NCBI GenBank assembly: GCA_000333855.2
Contig: CM007341.1
Coordinates: forward strand, 1-64,000
DNA: 64,000 bases
Origin: Endotrypanum monterogeii
Taxonomy: Eukaryota; Euglenozoa; Kinetoplastea; Trypanosomatida; Trypanosomatidae
Direction: 5' to 3'
In this document: positions 38,701 to 48,751 of the stretch, in pieces
Position numbering within the stretch: position 1 is the stretch's first letter
Layout: each line of letters begins with the position of its first letter
Made by a program: the position numbers and the translations under genes
Notes under the pieces: model-generated
Told to the model about the DNA's origin: nothing
The model's database searches: none
What the model saw: only the letters and a program-made list of their open reading frames with translations

Positions 38701-40811
38701 CGACGACAGCGTTCGTGACAGCGTTCGGCGACGGTCCTCGTGAGGCGCTGGCCGTGGCAGAGCTTGCCGCTACCGTTAACACCCTCAATGTCCTTGTCAC
38801 AGAGCCCGTGAAGCAGTCGCTTTCCGGTTTGTATGACTGCAATATTGTAGACGTCATCCAACTCCCCAACATTTCTCATCCGCTGTTGCTTTTTGAGCTA
38901 AGCGGAACCCGTGCACCTGAGAGATCGCAATACGATACACCGTTGGAGACACCATTACAGGGGCAGTTTTCTATCGAGTACGCACGCGCCTTCGCCCAGT
39001 TCCGCAACCATGAGTTCAGCGAGGCGCTTGACAGCATTCAAACACTCCGCGGACACAGCAGCAGCCGCAACGCGCATCTGCTACGCCGACTGGAGCGTCT
39101 GTGTCTTTTCTACTCCACCCAACCGACCGCTCTCCCGCTCCCCTATCACCGTGCCTTTCCGGTATGGACCAACTATGAAGCCATCGCACAGGCAGGATTG
39201 CGCAGTGATCCTCGCTTGGTGGTTTCGCAGACTGATAGTTTGGTGGCTCATAACAGGAGCAGAGATGTCCTCTATCAGGGAGTGCCGGCGCTGCGTAATG
39301 AAATGGACTGCATCCGAGACTTCAAGCAGGAGCTGCAAGCGAACATGCGTCGAATCGGTCCACCTCGACGGGTCAAGCGCCATCGCCCCTCGCCAACGAT
39401 GAACGATTTCTCGACCAGCGCCCAGCCCCGCCCACAGCCCTCGTTACCGATACCACCGGTGGTAGTACTGACACCAGCGGCTGAAAAGCCCCCAATGGTT
39501 GTGGACACCGATCTTTCCAAGCTGTCCACGGCGGCCACGTCCACAAACTTCCGTTACGTTGACCCTCTTATCAATGTTGCGGGCACGAGTCCTCCGACGG
39601 TGTCGTCGGTTGAGGTGCTCGCAGCAGCGATGCCTGAATCCAGCCGACAACCACCATTGGCAGCTGCGGTGGGTGCGCAAGCAAAACGAGAGGCCCCGCA
39701 TTTTCCAGAGCAGTCACCGAGCTCCGAGACTTTGTCATCCCAGGATCTTCCCTTTCCCGCCAAGCGCCTCTCAACGTACAGCATTCGGAATCTTCCATCT
39801 GTTATTTTGCCAAGTAATTCAGATCTCGCTGATGCTCCTCCCGCCATGGTACAGAGTGCAGCCGCTCGAATTGACTCCACCCACAGCACAGTGCATCCAG
39901 AGGGTATCAACACCTCTATCATCCAATCCGCTGGATTATCCTTTGATGGTACATACGGTGTACAGAGCTTCTGCGCGAATAGGGAAAAGCTGCCCTCAGC
40001 TATCAAGGCTAAGAACGGGACGACATACCTGCTAAGCACGCGCATCCTGGGAAAGGGTTCCTTTGGTTGTGTGTACCTGGGCATGGATGCGCGCTCGGGG
40101 CGGCCCATCGCTATCAAGTTCCTGCCGCTTCCAAGTGACGAAATGGGAATGAAGGTGGTCGAGGCAGAGGTACTCACATTGCAACAGGTCAACGACTCAC
40201 ATGTTGTGCAGCTGCTCTCCTACGCCTTTGAGGGGGATAACATAGTCATCTTCATGGAGTGTATGCTCGCTGGGTCTCTACAGAATATGATTTCCGCCTT
40301 TCGCACCATTCCCAGCTCAACCGCCCGCGTGTTCATGCGTGACATTCTGCGCGGATTGAGTACGTTGCATTCCATGGGCATTATTCACCGCGACATGAAG
40401 CCACAGAATGTGCTGCTGAGTTTCACCGGCAACTGCAAAATTTCTGACTTCGGCGCCTCCGCTTGGCTGCAGGAGCTGGTCCGCAAAGAATCGAAGGGGG
40501 AGGTGTTCGGCACACCTGTTTACCTTGCCCCAGAGGCAGCGCGAGGCAATCCAGAGGGAAACAGTGACATTTGGAGTTGTGGCATCATGTTTCTACAGAT
40601 GATTACTGGTCATCTGCCCTACCCGCCCGAGCAGCTTGCCTCGGGTGCTGCTGCGCTTGTGTACCAGATCGGCAGTGGAATAGCAAAGCCGAAGATACCC
40701 GACGACCTCGACGTGCTGGATGCGGAGTTTGTCTATGCCTGCTTAGATGACGACCCTGCCAAACGCACCTCCGTTGCGGGGCTTCTGCAGTTGGCCCTCT
40801 TCACCGTTTAA
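35733..40811 (+). CDS. Receptor-type protein kinase with cyclase-like domain (fusion)
   Basis: 1692 residues. A disordered Ser/Pro-rich N-terminus (1-280) is followed by TM1 (about 284-308, WLLYILIVMVIVLFVLVLV), an ectodomain-like region of about 305 residues, and TM2 (about 615-639). Next comes a class III nucleotide-cyclase-like domain, about 880-1060. Its first metal Asp position reads VLCIRILGVQ (R890 instead of Asp). The second, HCTGDSLGAVW, keeps D933. GMALHQGTLVCGTVE fits the substrate loop, but the usual N and R of the late helix are replaced (GDGPREALAVAE). The cyclase is therefore probably inactive. A disordered stretch leads to an intact Ser/Thr kinase: GKGSFG (1440-1445), K1462, HRDMKPQN (D1554), DFG (D1572), GTPVYLAPEA, of STE11/MAPKKK style. 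It looks like a transmembrane sensor relaying to a kinase. The ATG is the first in frame. Confidence 0.9.
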   Translation: MERAISMNVEVEGVYNMPAPGADEKEGVSDNVFVGSRCFEDTLRIEIPATARGPCPTPVSTAEITGTSTPQTAVYRPRETAFHCEAEEFSQRVDEGRRARLSASGPPQGDVLERVIHSSGWREVNRPQSNVTPTFSNSEPIHLRRRKSSISLFTSSSCKTSDNWPASGGAGSQEMSIAADRSRGGEPDGMGRTLEVVSRSSGSFEAHPALAAVIVQESSGTPSSSKRPQRSGSKLTSSPPPLPGPPRPLSDKEMGESSDSSQHGFQMDLVLCDASKIRGLRLTWLLYILIVMVIVLFVLVLVQIIYETNHTLKRSATEAVQSHAASLLNSANMHQYELDRLFGMMRNLTVAAPPSTSTMENIVHYAICTSLLRAPIAFALYNAAGEQQWRRVCTQYDSSDMSVQFPETFMPGLESVLLADSGQVVFAYRTFSDRGIPGTYMMMMDKEMFGAFLMNSRVARYSVATLQYVVAAFFVRGWNTTHPTMLFHTLTNVAPSYRDTTTSPRAAALGKMFESICRADSPYVWHTVMAPKRRSEEANLLLATDDWPATTFNPIPTPYFEYKRSWGQVSRSILCGVQCTSAKGNACAPNNPTNVWFLVDHSLTEDMATQNSVRIVGVVSIMAVVIFSFIMCLVYISITVPVNYLRYQLMRAVGCTKVETLWQRRIVRWTHRLWLGDLTSIARSIYILSLCFRLSKKYVPDHVLRNHAKRLYVRRRKLNYLEDNDVNEDTAVEDDTESENEPQPSLPPLAGVSTTHSPPSALALWRFSSLHGMDQITHTVLEGGVECHTVGVKSCGEASLAEVSPAYAWQPPPPSASHDVVTMRGRAPPPTSAAALPCDVSLSAGAYGGLEDTMGTLEASTVAAAAKKISTSGDIMNIRRDFESTVLCIRILGVQLAYLVNYSAAVRQHRRLMRVLLHRIRRHKGALFHCTGDSLGAVWNAFEGCSYHAEGAAVCAQEIANALAPYRNEGLHIGMALHQGTLVCGTVEYSTTAFVTAFGDGPREALAVAELAATVNTLNVLVTEPVKQSLSGLYDCNIVDVIQLPNISHPLLLFELSGTRAPERSQYDTPLETPLQGQFSIEYARAFAQFRNHEFSEALDSIQTLRGHSSSRNAHLLRRLERLCLFYSTQPTALPLPYHRAFPVWTNYEAIAQAGLRSDPRLVVSQTDSLVAHNRSRDVLYQGVPALRNEMDCIRDFKQELQANMRRIGPPRRVKRHRPSPTMNDFSTSAQPRPQPSLPIPPVVVLTPAAEKPPMVVDTDLSKLSTAATSTNFRYVDPLINVAGTSPPTVSSVEVLAAAMPESSRQPPLAAAVGAQAKREAPHFPEQSPSSETLSSQDLPFPAKRLSTYSIRNLPSVILPSNSDLADAPPAMVQSAAARIDSTHSTVHPEGINTSIIQSAGLSFDGTYGVQSFCANREKLPSAIKAKNGTTYLLSTRILGKGSFGCVYLGMDARSGRPIAIKFLPLPSDEMGMKVVEAEVLTLQQVNDSHVVQLLSYAFEGDNIVIFMECMLAGSLQNMISAFRTIPSSTARVFMRDILRGLSTLHSMGIIHRDMKPQNVLLSFTGNCKISDFGASAWLQELVRKESKGEVFGTPVYLAPEAARGNPEGNSDIWSCGIMFLQMITGHLPYPPEQLASGAAALVYQIGSGIAKPKIPDDLDVLDAEFVYACLDDDPAKRTSVAGLLQLALFTV

Positions 40812-43800
40812 TGGGTAAATTTGGCGAACCACCACAGCGTTGTCAAGTTTTTTTTTTTGTCAAGTGTGTGTGTTTTTCTTTGCTTCGACCTGCCTCGTGG
40901 GTCATACGTATGCAGTGTATCCATGTGCACATGCGTGCATGTATACGTGCAGGGTGTATACTATTCCGCTCCCGTTGATGAGGTTGTGCATAAACAAGTT
41001 TTTTGTGTCGTTTTTCTAACTCTTGTTGCGTGTACGCCTGCTTTTAGGTAGTCTGCTACTGAGTATATCCACACAGTGTGTTGCGGCACACAAGGTAGGG
41101 GAGGCGGAAGGGAATTCCTATATCTCCTCCTCCCCCTCTGTGGTGATGTGCCGACGGTTGTTGCGTAGTTCTTTTTCTCCCCCTTCCCCCCCCCCTTCCC
41201 CCCCCCCCTTCCCCCCCCTTCCCTCTTCTGCCCTCCTACCCACTATTTCACTCTTCCCACGCCCCGTGGCCGTCGTCGTGTGTCGGGGGGAGGGGGGGGG
41301 AGGGGAGTAGTCGAGGAACAGTCGGCCCATTCGGTTGCGCTCATCACCAGGATTTTTTTTTTTTGAGAACATGAAAGACAATGTGTTCCCTGAGCCTATA
41401 TGCACTTGGGACACGCACATGCACTCCTATTTTTATCGACAGCTACATACACCCACGAAACCTACCGTGTGGGAAGGCACGTGTCCTTGGCAGTAAATGC
41501 TTAAGTCGGCCAGCGTGCCTCTGCCGTCGTGTCACACCGGTCCCAACACGTCCGTCTTTTTTTTTTTCGATATCAAAATACATTTGTGCCGCGCGGTCAC
41601 AGATTTTCAAACGTTTCCTTTCTCACCTTCTCTCCCATATGTTTGTCCATGATGTTTTTCCTCGACGCGGTTCCTCAGGCAGGCAAGGGGAGTGGAGTGG
41701 ACTTGAGTAGTGCTGAGTGCAGACACATCCTTCGATGCGATTGTACAACCTGGTCGTCGCCTTCCCCTTCAAGTCGCTCTTTATTCCTGGTGGGAAAGGG
41801 GAGGGGGTCATGGTGCGCTGTAGGTAATACCAGGGCATTATTTCTCTGTGTGTGTGTGTGTGTGTGTGGAGGTGGGGGGCAGCAGTCCCCACACGTACAG
41901 GGCCCGATGCGCAGGCGCCTCCCGCCAGGCACAGAGATGCAGGCTGGAAGGTATTCATCATTCAATATTCTGGTGTAAGTATCGCCTGAAACACACACAC
42001 ACACACACACAGTTTTCTTTCTTCCTCCCCCTTCCCCCGCGCAAACACCACCTCGAGTGCCAATGCTTTATATAAATAGTACACACAGACACGCGCACTG
42101 TAACCAATCATCCGATTTTCATGTCATGCATCTGTCAGTGGTGGGGAGAGTGTTCCGGCCCCCACTCACGCCCCCCCCCCCTTTTCCCTTCTTTTTTTTC
42201 CTTTCCTCCGGACCTCCCCCTCCTCCGGATGATACCATCTCTCCTCGGGTCAATGCATTAATGGAGATACTGACAGAGGCATGTCCAAGTGCTCTCGCGA
42301 TTTTGTAACTGCTGAGTTTAGCTGGACCAGTTCCCCCCCCCTGATTCTCCGTCGCCGCTCTCTGCTTTGGAACGCTGGTAGGAAAAAAAGGAAATGCGAT
42401 GTGCGGCGTTCGACTGCCCTGACACTGAAGGGTCGAGGGGAGGGGGAGAGAAGAGGCATCTGTGTATTGGGCTTGGATGACGGAGAGGTTTCTCTCATCA
42501 CCAAGTTGTCTGTTGCTCACTACAGTATTTTTGTCGACCAGCATAAAGGACACAAATAGATGATGTAGTAAAAAAAAAAAACATATCATACGTTCTTTGC
42601 AATATCATCGTTGACTATGGCAGAGCCCTCCACTCTCTACTCTTCCTATGCCCCCCTTTTTTTAATAAAACAAAAACACGCTGTCGTTTACGTAAATGCC
42701 CGTACACACAGGCACACACACACACACGTGAATCTGGGACAACATTACGCGGCACTCCTTTCGCTTTCTGTTCAAAAGCATCCCTCATTTTTTTTTTTTT
42801 ATGGCGCGGAACACCCCTAGCCGTAGAGTCTCAAGGGTTGCAGTAAGTGACTACGAGGTGGCGGAGGCAAAGCGATATCTTTATCTCCCTCACCTTCTTG
42901 CTCAAGCTTCGAGTCGTTTATGCTTGTGATGGAACTCAAGTACTCCTACGGCGTAGGTATCTCAGAGTACCTCAACGCTACTGATGCCTGGTGGACATAA
43001 AATGCATATGTCATCTATACAACCCAGAAGTCAGCAAGGTGACTCGGAAAATAATTCAGGCTCTCCCCAGAACTTCTTGCTCTCTGGGGGCGTGTATCAC
43101 CTCGACGAATGCTCCAGGTGATGGCCGGCGGGTTACCAGCGCCTGTAGACGCCGTGCAAAGTGGGGGTGAGTGGACTTGGTATGAGAAACACAGCTTGAG
43201 GCTTTGGCGGCCATTAGTTGGATGCCTTGCTACAGCAACTTGACACAACACAGTCGATGTGTGTGATGAGTGGGCATAGGCCGATTTATGCTGAAGGGTC
43301 GCTCAGGCCTCCCCGAGAAGACAACTGTGAGTCGAATATGTTTGAGCGTGACGAAAGGGGGGAAATGTGGCCGTGATAATCACCGAGCGGAGGTCACGTT
43401 TGTGTGCCCCCCTCTACCCTTCTGTGCACACCATGATTTTCTCCTCTGCAGTGCTCGTATGCGTATGTCCCTCAAAGCTCAATGCACAGCTATCGCTGTC
43501 GAGTGTTTCTCCCCTTTGCTATCGTTTTTTTTTTTTGCAATTCTGCACCGTAGTCTTACTTCCTCTTGTAGATCTTGGGATGTGTGTGCGTGTGTCACCG
43601 AAACATCCCGACACAACATACAACAAATTAACAAGGAAGCCTACTTCTCCGTTATTCCTTTCTCCCTCTCCGACATTCGGCATCGGGAAGTGGGGTAACC
43701 GAGGGTTGGGACGAGAGGGTAAAGGCAAAGGCAGGTGACACACCGCCACGCCAGCGGGGGGAGAAGGCGGGGGGGGGGGGCTGAAGAACTGGTTGATGTG

Positions 43801-44209
43801 TACAATGCATCTCGTGTCCTGAACCCATTATTCATCCCAATTCCCCTACACACACCCACACACGTAAAGAAACATGGTACTGTACACATTTTTCCCACGC
43901 AGCCACTCGCACTCTCATCGTCTTCTGCTCATTTCTTTTTTTCTCGACTCCACCCGACTGAGAGATGCTATTCCGCGAGCGAGGCGCTTGCAGTCATTGC
44001 TCATTATAACAGACTGCAAAAATATACAAGCACCGGCGAGAGAGAGGAACTTCAGTGCTGCTGTTATTTTTTCTCTGTGGGCTATGCCAGCGCCTACGAC
44101 TGTTGTCCGTACTTGAGGGCCAAAGCACCGTGGCTGAGAGTTTACACCTTTTGTTGTTGGTGTTCGTGTTTCTGTGCATCTGCACGTGACTTCTCTGGCC
44201 ACAGCAGGA
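40812..44209. other. 3.4-kb gene-free stretch rich in homopolymer and purine/pyrimidine tracts
   Basis: The longest gap between genes in the window. Frames of up to about 150 codons exist on both strands but are translations of simple repeats and show no domain. Holds the C-block/G-block pair (41179-41305), T-runs near 40848, 41352, 41560, 42789 and 43525, GT/CA runs near 41848 and 41990, C10 near 42171-42181, and G12 near 43769-43780. The last kilobase must contain the leader of the 44210 gene (pyrimidine tract about 43915-43958). Confidence 0.55.
41179..41305. repeat. C-run block followed by G-run block (G-quadruplex / triplex-prone)
   Basis: Runs of C at 41179-41183, 41186-41195, 41198-41208, 41211-41218 and 41221-41223 are split by TT. 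About 60 bases later runs of G lie at 41285-41290, 41292-41300 and 41302-41305, split by A. The minus strand of the first block has four G-runs longer than four with two-base loops, a strong quadruplex pattern. The two blocks can also pair with each other. Confidence 0.9.
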
Positions 44210-46138
44210 ATGCGACCTCACATCAGATGTGTCGGCGCGCACAAAGTTTGTCGGTGGGCAACTGCTACTCTGACAAGGACAACGATCTTCTCGGGAGAGG
44301 GCAGTCTATCATTCGCGCTGTTCCCTAGCGTGCTCACTAGTGCCCGCTACTGCACATCGACAGCTAAATCCACCGAGGTGACAATGCAAGGAGAGGGTGA
44401 CGATGTGACTATTTCTCATCTCCCTCAAGACACGGAGGCGCTCGAAATACTGCGTGCAATCGCGCCAATCAGCACTATAGAGGAAATCCAAAGCATGATC
44501 AAAGATGCAAAAAATGCTCGCGAAGTGCGACTAGTACTCGAAAGGGTTGTCTATACACATCACCTTTGTTTCGACCTCCTCAACGGTCACGGGTACCGTG
44601 TTGCAGTGTTGCAAACGCTAACAGCTGTGGCACCCCGGGTAGCTTCCATGCACGAGTGGTTCGACTGCGTTTCTCGCTTTCGGCGCCTGGGATTTGTGCT
44701 CACCCGGACGTACGCAGCAGAGGGTTTCACAACGATTCGGCAGTGGCTGTCACGCGAGTTTCTGCACAGCGGGCGATCGCCGAGCCTTGTCACGGAGGGA
44801 ACAGCTCACATCCGGGAATTGATGCAATGGTGCCTGGAGGACCGGCTCGTCTTTGACCACGTCCTCTACACGCGTATTGTATTCTTGCTGACGATGATTG
44901 TGAGCTACCTCGACCGCCAGAACCTCTACCGCGCCTCTTTCCCGGGGGATTTCTCGAAGCGCGATGGTATTGTGGTGGAGTGGGTCATAACGAATGAGCG
45001 CTGTGTCGACTTTGATGAGTGTGTGTTGCAGTGTGACGCTGTGATGGAGGAGCTGTTGGAGCAGATGCGGCAAGACATTCCGTCTCGCCCTTCCTTCAGC
45101 TTCGTTTATCGCCTCGCCGACTACTATTTTGCTACCGATAACGTGGAGAAAATGATAGCAGTTATGGAGGATGCGGAAAGCTACGGTGTGGGCGTGGCGG
45201 AGAGCACCACAGCGAAACTCATGCAAATGGCATGCGCCTTTAACTTTCGCCAGGTACCAGAGCTATTGCTGAGGTGGCGAGTTTTGCTCCCACAGTGTGT
45301 GCTGGCGACACCCGACGTCAGCCGTCTCCTTTTTTTCTACGGCCGCGCCGGCGGCGGTCTTCCGTGTCCCTACTGTGGCGAGCCTTATAATCATCGTAAT
45401 GTCAATGTCTACTGTTGGCTGCAGACGCCTCCGCATCAGCGGCAGTGTCCTGCACTGCAGAAGGCGCGTGCGCAAAAGGGAGAGTTGGAGGAGTCACCAG
45501 AACTGCCTCAGAACAGGGACTGGTCGTCCCAGGCCTTTGGTCTCTTTGAGCTCTCGCGTGCTCGTGCCATTGAGTGGACAGCGGTCGAATGGCGCGGCTT
45601 CTTGTTATGCTGTATGTTTTCCCCGCGCGCTATGGAAGCCAAAGCGCTCATGGAAGAGCACATCAATGCGACAGCCATGGATGACTTCCTGCGAGCCGCC
45701 TGCATACGACTGCTGCGTCACCACGCCCCAGCAGAGGCGTGGCCTACCTTAAAGAAGTGGATGCAGCAGCAGTGTAACATGTCTCCTATTGCGTTGCAGG
45801 AGGCGCTGATGGCCGCTGCGATGGTGCCGGACGCTGCCACCCGGCTGGAGCACATGAAGGCGGTGTGGTTCCTGCTTCTGGAGAAGGATAGCTATGTCAT
45901 GCCCCTCACTCGCCGATTTTACCAACGCCGCATCGCAGAGTTGGCGAAGAGCTCTACCGCCACCGCTGCTGATAACTCGGTGCCAAAGAACCACTTGGCG
46001 ATGCAACAGGAAGAAGCACAGCTCATGCAGCAGGTAGTCGATATGCAGCCGCGCCGCGTGTCACTGCTGGACATGAAGGACAGCGCCGCCGACTTCGTTG
46101 TCGGCAAAGGTCGGAAGAATGTTTACCATCCAAGCTAA
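44210..46138 (+). CDS. Large mitochondrial-type protein with Cys cluster (unknown, PPR-like texture)
   Basis: 642 residues. The N-terminus MRPHIRCVGAHKVCRWATAT is basic and Thr/Ser-rich without acids until about residue 30, a credible mitochondrial presequence. The body is alpha-helical with repeated helix pairs (FSFVYRLADYYFATDNVEKM, then MIAVMEDAESYGV), recalling PPR or TPR solenoids common in trypanosomatid mitoribosome and RNA-editing proteins. A cysteine cluster C386-x2-C389-x12-C402-x10-C413 (starting CPYCGEPY) in mid-protein looks like a zinc site. The C-terminal part returns to helices and ends KGRKNVYHPS. The frame is open a little upstream without an ATG. A later ATG at 44384 (MQGEGDDV) is possible but would lose the leader. 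The exact role is unknown. Confidence 0.75.
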   Translation: MRPHIRCVGAHKVCRWATATLTRTTIFSGEGSLSFALFPSVLTSARYCTSTAKSTEVTMQGEGDDVTISHLPQDTEALEILRAIAPISTIEEIQSMIKDAKNAREVRLVLERVVYTHHLCFDLLNGHGYRVAVLQTLTAVAPRVASMHEWFDCVSRFRRLGFVLTRTYAAEGFTTIRQWLSREFLHSGRSPSLVTEGTAHIRELMQWCLEDRLVFDHVLYTRIVFLLTMIVSYLDRQNLYRASFPGDFSKRDGIVVEWVITNERCVDFDECVLQCDAVMEELLEQMRQDIPSRPSFSFVYRLADYYFATDNVEKMIAVMEDAESYGVGVAESTTAKLMQMACAFNFRQVPELLLRWRVLLPQCVLATPDVSRLLFFYGRAGGGLPCPYCGEPYNHRNVNVYCWLQTPPHQRQCPALQKARAQKGELEESPELPQNRDWSSQAFGLFELSRARAIEWTAVEWRGFLLCCMFSPRAMEAKALMEEHINATAMDDFLRAACIRLLRHHAPAEAWPTLKKWMQQQCNMSPIALQEALMAAAMVPDAATRLEHMKAVWFLLLEKDSYVMPLTRRFYQRRIAELAKSSTATAADNSVPKNHLAMQQEEAQLMQQVVDMQPRRVSLLDMKDSAADFVVGKGRKNVYHPS

Positions 46139-46296
46139 GCTAATGTGCTGCGACGGTGTTGCTCCCCCTTCTCCCATTCTATCCCATCCACACATCCATT
46201 CTGGTTTCGCTGCATTTTTTTTTTTTTGGGGGGGGGGGGAGGCGTGTACACTAACGTATCTATGAGCAGGCGAACTACAGATGAGGAAGGGCTGAC

Positions 46297-46332
<36 letters not shown>

Positions 46333-47084
46333 GGGTGGGTGAGGGGAGGTGCATCTGTAGTCAGATACGTGGGGAGCCGGGGTACCAGAGTGAGCTCCCA
46401 CTGGCGAGTCCTTCCTGTCTGATGCTACGGTTGTGGTCACACGGTGCACTGATGCACGTGCACCTCCCCTGTACAGAAATGATAAGAATGGGAAACTACG
46501 AGCGAACGTGTGTCGTACGGTAGAACTCCTTCGTGAAGCTGTAGGACAGAGTGGCGAGCATCCGTGACAGGCGACAGGGGGTGAAGTGGGGGGGGGGGGT
46601 ACATACCAACAAGAAGCGAAGGTGGCATCTTTTATGGAAGGCTGTGGGTACACTCGAATGAGGAAAACCCAAGGGCCAAAGTGATGCAACCTGCCCCCCC
46701 CCTCCCCACCTCGTCTTTCTGTAGCCCAGCGACTCTCATCATACGCGGGTAGGACGACCCACATCATGCGACGCTTGACATCTTCTCCCAATCACCTTCT
46801 TGCTCCTTCTTTCTGCTTCCAAGGGCACATCGAATGCACCTCGTCGAACAAGCAGCAGCGACATCGGTGAGGGCCACCAATCTTTTTCTACAGCACCTTT
46901 AGAAAAAAAAAAGACACCGCCTCGTTGGCTGCACCGTGGCACACATAGACAAACAGCTATACACAAACACACCTTTGATTCTCACCTCTAGCTAATCGAG
47001 CTACAGCGCTTTCGTTACAATCCCCACTTCGCCGCTCTCCCGATCAGCGCACGCCGGAAGACCGTCGTGCCTTCACCATACTCG
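46139..47084. other. Intergenic region with T/G homopolymers
   Basis: No gene seen. T13 followed directly by G12 at 46215-46239, a GT run at about 46301-46330, G10 near 46590-46599, C9 near 46694-46702. Pyrimidine-rich 46785-46820 and an A9 run near 46901 precede the kinase-fold gene. Confidence 0.5.
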
Positions 47085-48122
47085 ATGCCACAACCAAACC
47101 CTGACGGGGCTGTAGCTCTAGCAACAAGCCACCCTCTACCTCCTCCACTCAACGGATATGTCTTTCTCGAGCACTGTCAAAGTTCGCTTTCCCACGACAC
47201 ATTCATTGCAATCGATGAAGGTCATAGGCAGCAGCATCCGCACGAGGAGAGCAACAGCCAAGCGAAGGTGCTCATACGTGTCTACGCCCTCGAGTATTTA
47301 CGTCGCGATGAGGAGTGCCGAATGATGCTTGAGCGAGAGTGCCTGACGGCGCGTATGATAGAGCATCCGCACCTGCTGCCACTTGGCACTCCTTTTGCTT
47401 CCAAGACGGATCTGTTTATCGTTGAGAGGTATTGTGCTGGTGGAGATCTCTACGAACTGATGACGTCATTGGCCGAGGGGAACTCGAAAGCCCTTGAGGT
47501 GAGTTCAGCAGGCGTCGCAGCGTCAAGTCGTCGCAACAACGGTTTACCGAACAGCACCGTTCAGCGCTTCACGCGAGAGTTGCTTTCCGCCGTAGAGTAT
47601 CTTCACCAAACCTGTGGACTCGTGCACCGCAACATCAAGCTGGAAACCCTTTTCATAGACGAAGAGCAGCACCTTCGTCTGGGCAGCTTTGGGTTGTGTG
47701 CCGTGCTGCGGCCACGGATTGCGACAACGGGTGGCGGAGAAACAGAGTCATATGCTCTAGAGGATACCACGTCGTCCGAGGCCGCGCCTCTACGGCTGTG
47801 CTGCGGTTCGAAGCACTATGCAGCACCCGAGCTGGTCCGGGGTCACCCCTATCAAGGTGAGGGCGTCGACACGTGGGCATGTGGAGTTGTCATTTTTTCT
47901 CTTCTCACCGGTTGCTTTCCGTTTGACAGCACCGACGGTGACAGCTCACTTTTCCGACTTCTCTGCAGCGACGTGGAGACCCACCTGGCACAGCACCCGG
48001 CCATGGCGGCCATTGAAGACCCTCAGGCATGCGACTTGGTGCGCAACTTTCTACGGATCAACCCAAAAGCCCGCCTCACCGCTTCTGAGGGGTTGCGGCA
48101 CCCGTACCTAAGGGAGCTCTGA
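47085..48122 (+). CDS. Pseudokinase, CAMK/AMPK-like fold
   Basis: 345 residues, essentially one kinase domain. The scaffold is clear: ERYCAGGDLYELM (hinge and helix D), LLSAVEYLHQTCGLVHRNIK, CCGSKHYAAPELV (activation-segment end), DTWACGVVIFSLLTGCFPF (helix F), and a C-terminal RINPKARLTASEGLRHPYL. Catalytic residues are replaced. The glycine loop is missing (FLEHCQSSLSHDTF), the VAIK lysine is R65 in VLIRVY, HRD is HRN (N183), and DFG is GSF (G200 in LRLGSFGL). Phosphotransfer is therefore not expected. The protein should work as a binding or allosteric partner, as many pseudokinases do. An insertion of about 25 residues sits before the helix-E motif. ATG 47085 is the first in frame. The substitutions are spread through the domain and consistent, so sequencing error is unlikely. 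Confidence 0.88.
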   Translation: MPQPNPDGAVALATSHPLPPPLNGYVFLEHCQSSLSHDTFIAIDEGHRQQHPHEESNSQAKVLIRVYALEYLRRDEECRMMLERECLTARMIEHPHLLPLGTPFASKTDLFIVERYCAGGDLYELMTSLAEGNSKALEVSSAGVAASSRRNNGLPNSTVQRFTRELLSAVEYLHQTCGLVHRNIKLETLFIDEEQHLRLGSFGLCAVLRPRIATTGGGETESYALEDTTSSEAAPLRLCCGSKHYAAPELVRGHPYQGEGVDTWACGVVIFSLLTGCFPFDSTDGDSSLFRLLCSDVETHLAQHPAMAAIEDPQACDLVRNFLRINPKARLTASEGLRHPYLREL

Positions 48123-48751
48123 ACAACCAGAAAAAAGGTGGAGATATGTGAAAGAACTGGCACCAATGGTACATCGTGGGAAGGGTACCCCGCGTGTCCT
48201 CGGTAGTCGCCCGCCGCGCGCTCCTTTCTCAACGCACGTGCGACTCACATGCACATTCCCCTTCCCCCCTTCCTTCCCTCAAAAATACATATGCATACGC
48301 AGAAATGTAGTTGGCGACAAAGGGTGTGCGGTGTGCCGAGGACACCCCCTCCCCCCCTTGATCCTCTGTCGTCTTATTGGCGGGCGATTACACTACTCAC
48401 TAGCAACCCAGTGACTGGTCTACAAAAGACAAGTGGACACATAAAGTTGGGGCCTGTCATCCCACCCGGCGCAGACAGTGGAGAGGAGCGAGACTTTTGT
48501 CCTTCACCGTCCACCACCACCACTCCCCTATCTGGAAGGCGTCATAAGTTGTGGCCCCCCCCCCATACTCCTTCCTATTCATCTCCCTCCTCGTTCCCCC
48601 TCTTGTGTGATGCCTCCACTACATTGCGCAAAGCTCACTCACGTCGCCGTGTATTCGGCTGTTGCTGCACCTCCTTGGGCAGCAGCAGCAGTACCTGCAC
48701 AACGAAGGCATTGACAACGTAACAACCACATATCCACCGAAACCCTTCATC
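48123..48751. other. Intergenic region
   Basis: No gene seen. Pyrimidine-rich stretches near 48253-48285 and 48580-48605, C-runs near 48345-48357 and 48556-48564. A frame of 157 codons here is pyrimidine-tract translation. Confidence 0.45.

Noticed and set aside
40812..44209. Search for a hidden gene in the 3.4-kb gap
   Set aside because: All frames on both strands are short and dominated by simple repeats; none shows a domain or fits the style of its neighbours.
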